DNA of 21,650 nucleotides from a virus. The translations under genes were made by a program, and so were the position numbers. Of this stretch, positions 8,093-14,673 are shown piece by piece. The stretch is taken from the IMG/VR virus record IMGVR_UViG_3300046006_005878, positions 1 through 21,650 of that record; one strand, written 5' to 3'. The stretch's first letter is position 1. Each line of letters begins with the position of its first letter. Under the pieces are notes generated by a model. That model did no database searches, was not told the origin of the DNA, and was given only the letters and a program-made list of their open reading frames with translations.

Positions 8093-9226
8093 CTATGGAA
8101 CAAAGCGACTTAACGGTGTCATCGGATCCCACAAGGCCGCCCATGGGACCGATACCAGCTCGTCTGCCTTGGCGCTATTTTCAGCATAGCTTGAAAAGGA
8201 CCGGTCAACCGGAACTTGCGCGTCTGTCCAAAGCGTGACTGAAAACCACTGCGTCGTTGGATCTCGGTCTTCCAACGGCAGGTTCGTCTCCCTATCCAGC
8301 GCTACTTGGCTTAGGGATATCTTGCAGAAGGTCTCATTCACATGTGGAGCTGGGTAGCCCCGAATGACGAAGTTCACGAAGTAACCCGAACTCCAGCTCC
8401 AGACTCGGTCATCAAGGGCGATTGGCTTTCCCGACCCATCCTGCCCAGTGTCAGCGAAAGTCTTGAACGCCTCGTCGACGTTATCGATCCCTGAGAACTG
8501 TCCGTCAGTCATGATGACCGCTGTATCGCAGACGTTTCTCAGGCCCCCCCAAGTGATTTCCGGAAACGGCACTTGAGCGAGGCTGACCTGAGCCAGACTT
8601 GCCTTTCCTATCGTGTCGATCGCGTAGATTAAATCTGGCGGTGTTGCGATCGTCCGGGCGAATAGGAATTCGGACATGCCCCTGGCGCCATGTTCCACAT
8701 TCTGCGTGAGTGCAAAGAGGCGGGAAGTGTCGATCAGGGCAAGAGCGTAGGCGTCACGCACATTGGCTGACGAGTGCGCGCCGCCGTCTGGCAGGACAAG
8801 ACGCGGCGCGTGAAATCCCAGCCATGCACCAGGCTCGATCACTGCGTTCTTCGATCTGATTGCCCCGGTTCCGACGACCAGCGATCCACCAAGGAACGCA
8901 ATGGCACAGGCCGACAGACAGTTGTCGCCATTTCTGACATATGTTGCGACCGAATCCTTGTTCCAGATGACGTGAAACATCCTAAGGCCTTCGACGAAAT
9001 CTCCGCCGGGACTGTTCAGGCACAGCCGCGTCCCCGATGCGGTGGCAGCAATCGCCGCTTCGATCCTGTCTGCGTCTCCCGCCTCGATACTCCCCGAAAA
9101 GTAATAGTCACATTGGGCAATGTCTGGGCTTGTTCTGAGGTCTCCTGCGTATGCTGCAGCCGCCATCGACAGGAAAGCTGACAGACAGGGTATCAGGCTT
9201 CCACTGATCTTTACATTGGACGGCAT
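8093..9226 (-). CDS. Secreted ClpP/crotonase-fold-like protein (cargo gene)
   Basis: 377-aa protein encoded against the direction of the phage operon. Residues 1-27 form a signal peptide (K6, hydrophobic stretch, cleavage likely after AYA). The mature protein carries the pattern of periplasmic ClpP-like proteins: LCLNSPGGD (68-76) as the oxyanion strand, DNCLSACAIAFLGG (101-114) with S105 as possible nucleophile, and GFHAP (137-141) with H139 as possible general base. The last 200 residues match nothing I recognise. A GGAGAG lies 5 nt before the ATG on the minus strand. Two 60-nt stretches counted by hand give 47-50% GC, against 68% in the upstream gene, which points to separate acquisition. 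It is not an expected virion component; protease activity is unproven. A phage-exclusion or host-conversion role is possible. Confidence 0.8.
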   Translation of the reverse strand: MPSNVKISGSLIPCLSAFLSMAAAAYAGDLRTSPDIAQCDYYFSGSIEAGDADRIEAAIAATASGTRLCLNSPGGDFVEGLRMFHVIWNKDSVATYVRNGDNCLSACAIAFLGGSLVVGTGAIRSKNAVIEPGAWLGFHAPRLVLPDGGAHSSANVRDAYALALIDTSRLFALTQNVEHGARGMSEFLFARTIATPPDLIYAIDTIGKASLAQVSLAQVPFPEITWGGLRNVCDTAVIMTDGQFSGIDNVDEAFKTFADTGQDGSGKPIALDDRVWSWSSGYFVNFVIRGYPAPHVNETFCKISLSQVALDRETNLPLEDRDPTTQWFSVTLWTDAQVPVDRSFSSYAENSAKADELVSVPWAALWDPMTPLSRFVP

Positions 9227-9343
9227 CTAAACTCTCCGATTCGCTAGGAAATTCAAAGCTACCCATCGCGGCCACCAGCACAACCTGAGACACGTGAAGA
9301 ACGCTTCTTTCTGTGACAACTGAGCTCCGAAAGACCCGAGCCC
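9227..9343. other. Divergent 117-bp gap
   Basis: This gap lies between the start of the minus-strand ClpP-fold-like gene and the plus-strand gpU-like gene. It should hold the promoter of the minus-strand gene, but no convincing -35/-10 pair was found. Only the ribosome binding site GGAGAG on the minus strand (about 9232-9237) is clear. The gpU-like start at 9344 has no recognisable ribosome binding site in this gap. Confidence 0.4.
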
Positions 9344-9766
9344 ATGCCCACAATCCGCGAAACCGTCCTCACCGCGTTGCACGCGCGGCTGCAGCCACTT
9401 GCCGCGCTCACCTTGCGCGATGAAATTCTGCCTGAAAGGATCCCGCCTGCCGGCCTGATCATCCTGCGCGACGGCCAACCGGGCGAGCCGGACGTGACGC
9501 TGTCGCCCCTACGTTATCACTACCAGCACCGCGCCGAGTTGGAGGTCGTCGTCCAGGCGGGCACCGGCCGGGCCAGTGCCTTCGACACCCTGATCGCCGC
9601 CATCGGGACCACGCTAGAAGCCGACCGGACGCTTGGCGGCCTTTGTGACTGGGTCGAACCCGAAGCCCCAGCCTCGGTCGATCTGCCAATCGAAGGCGCG
9701 GCGACGCTGAAAGCGGCGGTGATCACCGTTGTCCTGCACTACACCACGACAGGCCCCTTGGCCTGA
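9344..9766 (+). CDS. Tail terminator, gpU-like
   Basis: Probable ring protein that caps the finished tail tube and joins it to the head connector. It is 140 aa (lambda gpU is 131 aa). It starts with a helix (TIRETVLTALHARLQPLA). The beta-rich body contains PAGLIILRDGQPGEPDVTLSP and HRAELEVVVQAG, followed by the helix ASAFDTLIAAIGTTLEA. It ends with a strand (AAVITVVLHYTTT). This order matches the gpU-type terminators of siphophages. The gene is flanked on both sides by opposite-strand cargo genes. Its ATG has no obvious ribosome binding site, so the cargo insertion may have cost it one, or its start may be off. Confidence 0.7.
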   Translation: MPTIRETVLTALHARLQPLAALTLRDEILPERIPPAGLIILRDGQPGEPDVTLSPLRYHYQHRAELEVVVQAGTGRASAFDTLIAAIGTTLEADRTLGGLCDWVEPEAPASVDLPIEGAATLKAAVITVVLHYTTTGPLA

Positions 9767-9801
9767 CCCCATCATAGCAGCCTGACAAAATCAGACCTCG
9801 G

Positions 9802-10020
9802 TCAGTCGATGTTCCTTTCGTGCTCCCGGTCAGGATGGTCCCCAAGCCACCACAGAAGAAAGATTGCGAAAAAGGGCGAGCAGAAGAGGCTGACCATGAT
9901 CCAGTTGAAGGCACTGCGTCCTCTTGCTTCTGCCATTTCGGCGGGCAACAGGATCAGGAGCCACAGGGTAAGATAAAGGGCGGCCAGCCCGAACATCAGG
10001 AAGAAGAAACCTTCGATCAT
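9802..10020 (-). CDS. Small two-helix membrane protein (cargo gene)
   Basis: 72-aa protein with two predicted membrane segments, at about residues 5-27 (FFFLMFGLAALYLTLWLLILL) and 40-59 (WIMVSLFCSPFFAIFLLWWL). A short charged loop (AEMAEARGRSA) separates them, and the C-terminal tail is hydrophilic (GDHPDREHERNID). I do not recognise the family. AGGGAG lies about 9 nt upstream of the ATG on the minus strand. It follows the nuclease gene by 43 bp on the same strand, so the two are probably one transcript. One 60-nt stretch counted by hand is 52% GC, lower than the structural genes. Small membrane proteins in this setting often alter the host envelope or exclude other phages, but that is only a guess here. 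Confidence 0.65.
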   Translation of the reverse strand: MIEGFFFLMFGLAALYLTLWLLILLPAEMAEARGRSAFNWIMVSLFCSPFFAIFLLWWLGDHPDREHERNID

Positions 10021-10063
10021 GGCCCAAGACTCCCTTTCGATGGCGGGTCCTTTGCTCGCCTGC

Positions 10064-10504
10064 TCAGCAGGTGCCGTAGTACCCGCTCGAATACCGGCAA
10101 TACTCGGTGGCAGCCCCTGAGCGGATCATCTCGGCCGCGATGTCGCGCCCGTCTGGCAGAAAGCACTGCCCGACCAGACGTCCGTACCGGTCAATGTCCA
10201 GAACGTTGCATATGAGGGTTTCGCCGGAGATCAGGCTGCTCAGCGTGGCGGTGGCAGTGGAGCCCCCGCTCTGATCCCACTCTGGGGCATCGAGTCCCCA
10301 GACACGGATCCGGCGGGACTCGCCACTCAAGGTGAAGGTGTCGCCGTCGAGAACCTTGCTGACCCGCGCCTCCAGCTCGCCTGCCTGCTGCGCTTGCGCA
10401 TCGGGCTGGCCGATGAGGGCCGCCGCAATCGCGAATGCCACCAACAAAAATGCCACACGACGCAACGGACGCGTGAAGCGGCGAATGAGAAACCTTCCAA
10501 TCAT
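10064..10504 (-). CDS. Secreted thermonuclease-family (SNase-like) nuclease (cargo gene)
   Basis: 146-aa staphylococcal-nuclease-fold enzyme, expected to cut DNA or RNA with calcium outside the cytoplasm. Residues 1 to about 38 are an arginine-rich signal peptide (LRRVAFLLVAFAIAAALIG, cleavage near AQA). The catalytic set is complete when aligned to the Staphylococcus enzyme. D55 in VLDGDTF, R67 and D72 in RIRVWGLDAPE, E75, and R109 in DRYGR correspond to D21, R35, D40, E43 and R87. The mature part has four cysteines (99, 114, 136, 146), fitting disulfides in the periplasm. It is encoded against the operon between the tail terminator and tail tube genes. GC is about 67% in one 60-nt stretch, like the phage genes. 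It is not a known tail part; a role in degrading incoming phage DNA is a guess. Confidence 0.88.
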   Translation of the reverse strand: MIGRFLIRRFTRPLRRVAFLLVAFAIAAALIGQPDAQAQQAGELEARVSKVLDGDTFTLSGESRRIRVWGLDAPEWDQSGGSTATATLSSLISGETLICNVLDIDRYGRLVGQCFLPDGRDIAAEMIRSGAATEYCRYSSGYYGTC

Positions 10505-10579
10505 CTTGGCAGATGACCCGAGAAACTGCCCCGCCGCAAGGCACCCCCTGACAGTTCACAGTAGAAAGGAACCTCTTTC
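10505..10579. other. Divergent 75-bp gap
   Basis: This gap separates the start of the minus-strand nuclease gene from the plus-strand tail tube gene. It contains the tail tube ribosome binding site AAAGGAA (10565-10571). No clear promoter was found for either direction. Confidence 0.4.
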
Positions 10580-11518
10580 ATGGCACGTGCGCAAGGCGCG
10601 CGGGCGCAGATGGCGCTTGCGTTCGAGACCACATACGGCACCCCGCCTGCGGGTGGCTTCACGAAGATGCCCTTCGCCAGCACTTCGCTCGGATCGGAAC
10701 AGCCGCTTTTGAACAGCGAACTTCTGGGCGAAGGCCGCGATCCCCTGGCCCCGATCAAGGACGCGGTGACGGCGGACGGCGATGTCATGGTGCCGATCGA
10801 TGCCGAGGCCTTCGGCTTCTGGCTGAAGGCGGGTTTTGGCAATCCGGTCACCACGGGCGCTGGGCCATATACGCACGAGTTTCGCTCGGGTGGCTGGACC
10901 TTGCCGTCGATGTCGATCGAGACGGCGATGCCGGAAGTGCCGCGCTTTGCGATGTATTCCGGCTGCATGCTGGATCAACTCAGCTGGCAGGTGCAGCGCG
11001 CAGGGTTGCTCACGGCGACCGCCCGGCTGGTGGCGCAGGGCGAGACGATTGCTGGCACCACCCTGGCTGGCACGCCTGCAGACCTGGAGTTGCGGCGCTT
11101 CGGCCACTTCAACGGTGCGATCAGCCGCAACGGTATTGCTCTTGGCAATGTGGTGTCAGCCGAGATCACCTATGCCAACAACATCGACCGGATCGAGACC
11201 ATCCGCAGCGACGGCAAGATCGACGGGGCGGATCCTGGACTGGCCGCACTGACTGGTCGGATCGAGGTCCGCTTCGCCGACAGCACGCTGGTAACGCAGG
11301 CGATCAACGGCGATCCCTGCGAGATCACCTTCGCCTATGTCCTGCCCTCGGGCGAAAGCTTCACGTTCACCGCCCATGCCGTCTACCTGCCGCGCCCCCG
11401 GATCGAGATCTCCGGGCCGCAGGGCGTGCAGGCCAGCTTTGACTGGCAGGCGGCCCGGGCCGAGACGTCCGGCAGGATGTGCACCGCCACCCTCATCAAC
11501 AGCATTGTGAGTTACTGA
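10580..11518 (+). CDS. Tail tube protein
   Basis: Main building block of the non-contractile tail tube, at the position of lambda gpV (246 aa; here 312 aa). The opening (ARAQGARAQMALAFETTYGTPP) is the usual start of the larger siphophage tube proteins. The body is beta rich with alternating segments such as SWQVQRAGLLTATARLVAQGE and SAEITYANNIDRIETIRSDG. The latter, with its KIDGADPG continuation, is characteristic of this tube family. The last strands (ESFTFTAHAVYLPRPRIEI, ASFDWQAARAE) would close the ring. The ribosome binding site is AAAGGAA, 8 nt before the ATG. The next gene begins 2 nt after its stop. Confidence 0.88.
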   Translation: MARAQGARAQMALAFETTYGTPPAGGFTKMPFASTSLGSEQPLLNSELLGEGRDPLAPIKDAVTADGDVMVPIDAEAFGFWLKAGFGNPVTTGAGPYTHEFRSGGWTLPSMSIETAMPEVPRFAMYSGCMLDQLSWQVQRAGLLTATARLVAQGETIAGTTLAGTPADLELRRFGHFNGAISRNGIALGNVVSAEITYANNIDRIETIRSDGKIDGADPGLAALTGRIEVRFADSTLVTQAINGDPCEITFAYVLPSGESFTFTAHAVYLPRPRIEISGPQGVQASFDWQAARAETSGRMCTATLINSIVSY

Positions 11519-11520
11519 CC

Positions 11521-11976
11521 ATGATCCGCCTGAACCTGACCGCCGCGCCCCAATGGCTGGAGCTCGTCCCCGGCCTGCGCCTGCTGGTCGGCCCGCTGAC
11601 CACTGCACTGATGGTCTCCGCCCGCGCTGACCTTTCTATCGAGACGCTTCCTGAAGGAGCCTCGCAAGAGGAGCTGGCCCTTGCCATGGCAAAGGCCGTC
11701 GCCCGCCGCGCGGTGCTGGATTGGGAGGGGGTGGGCGATGATGCAGGCAACATCGTGCCCGTCACCCCCGAAGGGATCGACGCCCTTCTGGAAATCTGGC
11801 CGGTCTTCGAGGCGTTCCAGACCAAATATGTCGCACGCGGCCTGATCCTGGACGCGGAAAAAAACGTCTCCGCGCCCTTGCCGACTGGTCCTTCGGCGGG
11901 GGCGACCGCTACTGCGCGGCCTGCACACCCTGCGAGGGCCGCGGGGGCATCTGCCCCGACTGCCCCGCAAGACTGA
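11521..11976 (+). CDS. Tail assembly chaperone, short form (lambda gpG-like)
   Basis: Probable chaperone that coats the tape measure protein during tail assembly. It is 151 aa (lambda gpG is 140 aa). The first 115 residues look like a structured, mostly helical domain (beta-rich start LTAAPQWLELVPGLRLLVGP, then EEELALAMAKAVARRAVLDW-type helices and ALLEIWPVFEAFQTKYVARG). The remaining 36 residues, after the slippery site, are low-complexity Ala/Pro/Thr sequence. That is expected if the zero frame is merely the unshifted tail. The ATG at 11521 is 2 nt after the tail tube stop; an upstream in-frame start inside the tube gene (11479) is less likely. Position between tail tube and tape measure gives strong support. 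Confidence 0.85.
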   Translation: MIRLNLTAAPQWLELVPGLRLLVGPLTTALMVSARADLSIETLPEGASQEELALAMAKAVARRAVLDWEGVGDDAGNIVPVTPEGIDALLEIWPVFEAFQTKYVARGLILDAEKNVSAPLPTGPSAGATATARPAHPARAAGASAPTAPQD

Positions 11977-12206
11977 ACCGCCCGCAAACGCTGGACGGCT
12001 GGCAGGTCTGGGATCTGGTCGGCCGTCTAGGTGGGCAGGTGCGCGTGATCCCCGGCGCGGTGCTGGGCTGGGACATGGGCGCGGCACTGGCGATGGCCAA
12101 GGCGCTCGGGATCGACACCCTGATCGCCGCCGAACTGCTGCCAGAGATCGAGGCGGTGATGGTGCGCAAGTTGAACGAACAGATGGAAGGAAACCGCGAT
12201 GGCTGA
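11521..12206 (+). CDS. Tail assembly chaperone, -1 frameshift product (lambda gpG-T-like)
   Basis: Predicted fusion made when ribosomes slip back one base at 11859-11865. Residues 1-115 come from the zero frame, then reading resumes at 11865 and ends at TGA 12204-12206, giving 228 aa. The added domain has a five-cysteine cluster (C132, C135, C138, C145, C148, pattern CxxCxxCx6CxxC). A well-formed helical end follows, with GWQVWDLVGRLGG, LGWDMGAALAMAKALGI and PEIEAVMVRKLNEQM. The -1 frame is closed upstream by TGA at 11739. It has no ATG, GTG or TTG before 12039, downstream of the cysteines, so ordinary initiation cannot easily make this domain. In lambda the T part binds the tape measure protein. 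It overlaps the tape measure start by 8 bp. Confidence 0.75.
11859..11865 (+). promoter_or_regulatory. Programmed -1 ribosomal frameshift site (A_AAA_AAC)
   Basis: Seven A residues (11858-11864) followed by C create the heptamer A AAA AAC in the exact phase required: third base of GAA, then AAA, then AAC. This is one of the best-known slippery sequences for tandem -1 slippage. It sits in the chaperone gene where nearly all long-tailed phages carry such a signal. Confidence 0.8.
11873..11904 (+). promoter_or_regulatory. Stimulatory stem-loop for the frameshift
   Basis: Bases 11873-11884 can pair with 11893-11904 to form a continuous 12-bp stem (two G-U wobbles, the rest Watson-Crick) around an 8-nt loop. 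The stem begins 7 nt after the slippery heptamer, within the usual 5-9 nt spacer for -1 frameshift stimulators. Pairing was worked out by hand. Confidence 0.6.
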
Positions 12207-14649
12207 AAAACGCATCTCAGTCCGCCTTGTCGCGGAAGGCGGCCGCAAGGTCCGGGCAGAACTTGAAGGCATCGGAGCGGCTGGCACGCGCGGATTTGGC
12301 CGCCTGTCCTCAGAGATGGAACTGGCCAACGCCCGCCTCGGCAGCTTTGCCCGCAAAGCCGGGATTGCACTGGCGGCGGTGACGGTTGCGGCCGCAGCGG
12401 CTGGCGTGGCGATGGTCCGCTCGGGGCTCAACGTCATCGGCGCACAGGCCGACATGGCGGCCTCGCTCCGGACGACGGTCGAAAGCCTGCAGGTGCTGAC
12501 ATGGGCTGGCGAGTTGGCCGGGGTCTCGATGGGCGAGATCGAACAGGCGACCAAGAAGCTGACCACGCGGCTGTCGGAGGCCGCCGCCGGATCAGGATCG
12601 GCCGTCGGGGCCTTGCAGCGGCTGAACCTGACTGCGGCGGAACTGCAGGCGCTGCCGCTCGACCAGCGCATCGTCGCCATTCAGGAAGCCCTGAACCGGT
12701 TTGTGCCGGAAGCCGAACGCGCGGCCGTGGCATCCGATCTCTTCGGCGACAAGGCGGCGCTGGCGTTCTTGCGGATTGATCCGGCCACGCTGCGCGAAGC
12801 GGCGCAAGATGTGCGCGACTTCGGAGTGGCAGTAAGCGCTGCCGATGCGACGCAGATCGAACGCACCGGCGATGCTATCGCCAAGCTGAGCCTGATCTGG
12901 CTCGGGCTGACCAACCGTTTGACCGCCGCCGTCGCCCCGGCGCTGGAAGCCGTGGCGAACGCGCTGGCCGACATGGCCCGCGGCACCGGGCCCATCGGCG
13001 GCGCGATCAGTGCCGTCTTCGACAACCTCGCGCGGCTCGGCACCTATGCCGCGACCTTCGCTGCCTTCCTGGCCGGACGCTGGGTGGCAGGCCTGGCCAT
13101 TGCCGCCCTGTCGGTGCGGGGCCTCGCGACAGCGCTGGTCATCATGCGCGCGGCGCTGATCCGGACCGGCATCGGCGCGCTGATCGTGGGCGCAGGCGAG
13201 TTGGTCTATCAGGTCTCGCAGCTGGTGGCCCGGGTTGGCGGCCTGGGTGAAGCGTTCCGCCTGCTGGCCGATCTGGCATCGGAAGTGTGGTCGCGCATCG
13301 GCCTCGCGCTCGATGCGGCCTTTGCCACCATGACCGCTGGCTGGGAGGAACTGAAAGCTGCCGGGCTGTCGGCGATCGAAGGCACCATCGCGGGCGTGGT
13401 CAGCTTCGGCGACCGGACGGCGGCCATCTTCCAGGGGGCTTATGATGCGGCAGTGGCGATCTGGGGCAGTCTGCCCGGTGCCATCGGTGACTTTGCCTTC
13501 CAGGCCGCGAACGGTCTGATCTCCGGCGTCGAGGCGATGCTGAACGGTGTCGTCACGCGCATCAACAATTTCATCAACGGCTTGAACGCGGCGTTGGCGC
13601 TCCTGCCCGAATGGGCGACAGGGGAAGGCGGGGTGCGGATCGGCACACTCGATCCTGTCGAACTGGCACGCATCGGCAACCCGTTCGAGGGGGCGGCAAC
13701 GGCTGCAGGCACGGCTGCGGCCGAGGCCTTCTCGAACGCCCTCGCAGGCACCTACCTCACCGCGCCAGATCTCGGCCTCGGTGTCATGGCGGACGATGCC
13801 CGGGCCACGGCTGCGGGCTACCGCGAGGCGGCAGGCATGCTGGCCGATGCCGCCGGTCGACCGCTTGCCAGTTGGCAGGCGCTGAAGGATGCCGTGACCG
13901 GTGCCGGGGACGAGGGCGAAGATGCCCTGGACCGTGCCACGGATACGGCCGACGCCCTTGGCGAAAGCTTTGACGACGCTGGCCGCGCGGCGGGAGGTGC
14001 CGGGGCAGCGGCGAAGACCGCGGCCGAAGAGGCGGCGGCGGGCTGGGCGCAGGTCACCCAGTCCCTGGCGGACTATGCCAAAGGTGCGATGGATTGGGGC
14101 AAGGGGCTGGGCGAGACGCTGGTCTCGGCCTTCACCTCGGCCGAGAGCGCCTTCCGGAAGTTTGTCACCACCGGCAAGTTCGACTTCAAATCGCTGATCT
14201 CCTCGATCCTCGCCGATCTCGCGACGCTGGCGTTCAAGAACTCTGTGCTCGGGCCCCTGGCCGACTGGCTCTCAAAAGGGCTGGGCGGGATCTTCGCCCC
14301 GGTGAAGCACGCGGGCGGGATGGTCGGCGCCCCCGGTCCCGGTCGCATGGTGCCCGCGCTGGCCTTTGTGGGTGCGCCCCGGATGCATTCCGGGGGCTGG
14401 GCGGGGCTTCGTCCTGACGAGGTGCCCGCGATCCTGCAGCGGGGCGAACGGGTGCTGTCGCGGCGCGAGGTTGCGAGTGGCATGGGCGGAGGCGGCACCA
14501 GCGGCGTGTCGATCAGCATTGATGCCCGCGGCGCACAATCGGGTGTGGCGGAAGAGATCGATGCCAGGCTGCGCGCGGCGATCCCGGAGATTGCGCGTCT
14601 GGCCAAGGCCAGCGTGGCCGATGGTCGACGGCGTGGCCATGCGCTGTGA
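12199..14649 (+). CDS. Tail tape measure protein (lambda gpH-like)
   Basis: Sets tail length, fills the tube during assembly, and is ejected to help DNA enter the cell. It is 816 aa (lambda gpH is 853 aa), so a tail of similar length is expected. The N-terminus is helical (RISVRLVAEGGRKVRAELEG), with a hydrophobic stretch at about 54-74. The lambda-family N-terminal domain includes ATKKLTTRLSEAAAGSGSA. A second hydrophobic zone lies at about residues 280-335. The C-terminal tape-measure domain is at about 610-700 (DYAKGAMDWGKGLGETLVSA, then FDFKSLISSILADLATLAFK). The end has HSGGWAGLRPDEVPAIL and GERVLSRREV, typical of this family. Ribosome binding site GGAAGGAA lies about 6 nt before the ATG and inside the frameshift ORF, implying coupling. 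Confidence 0.95.
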   Translation: MAEKRISVRLVAEGGRKVRAELEGIGAAGTRGFGRLSSEMELANARLGSFARKAGIALAAVTVAAAAAGVAMVRSGLNVIGAQADMAASLRTTVESLQVLTWAGELAGVSMGEIEQATKKLTTRLSEAAAGSGSAVGALQRLNLTAAELQALPLDQRIVAIQEALNRFVPEAERAAVASDLFGDKAALAFLRIDPATLREAAQDVRDFGVAVSAADATQIERTGDAIAKLSLIWLGLTNRLTAAVAPALEAVANALADMARGTGPIGGAISAVFDNLARLGTYAATFAAFLAGRWVAGLAIAALSVRGLATALVIMRAALIRTGIGALIVGAGELVYQVSQLVARVGGLGEAFRLLADLASEVWSRIGLALDAAFATMTAGWEELKAAGLSAIEGTIAGVVSFGDRTAAIFQGAYDAAVAIWGSLPGAIGDFAFQAANGLISGVEAMLNGVVTRINNFINGLNAALALLPEWATGEGGVRIGTLDPVELARIGNPFEGAATAAGTAAAEAFSNALAGTYLTAPDLGLGVMADDARATAAGYREAAGMLADAAGRPLASWQALKDAVTGAGDEGEDALDRATDTADALGESFDDAGRAAGGAGAAAKTAAEEAAAGWAQVTQSLADYAKGAMDWGKGLGETLVSAFTSAESAFRKFVTTGKFDFKSLISSILADLATLAFKNSVLGPLADWLSKGLGGIFAPVKHAGGMVGAPGPGRMVPALAFVGAPRMHSGGWAGLRPDEVPAILQRGERVLSRREVASGMGGGGTSGVSISIDARGAQSGVAEEIDARLRAAIPEIARLAKASVADGRRRGHAL

Positions 14650-14673
14650 GACAGAAGAGAGGAAGCCGGACCG

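Noticed and set aside
8774-9181. Plus-strand 135-aa frame within the cargo region
   Set aside because: It is antisense to the ClpP-fold-like gene, which has a signal peptide, motifs and a ribosome binding site. The plus frame has no recognisable features.
9296-9307. Short inverted repeat GAAG-AACG-CTTC in the divergent gap
   Set aside because: A 4-bp stem with a 4-nt loop is expected by chance. No promoter elements are placed around it.
9820-10215. Plus-strand 131-aa frame
   Set aside because: It crosses the two minus-strand genes, including the SNase-like gene with a full catalytic set. The frame is a shadow.
11479-11520. Upstream in-frame start for the tail chaperone
   Set aside because: It would overlap the tail tube gene by 40 bp. 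The ATG at 11521, just after the tube stop, fits the operon spacing and the protein start better.
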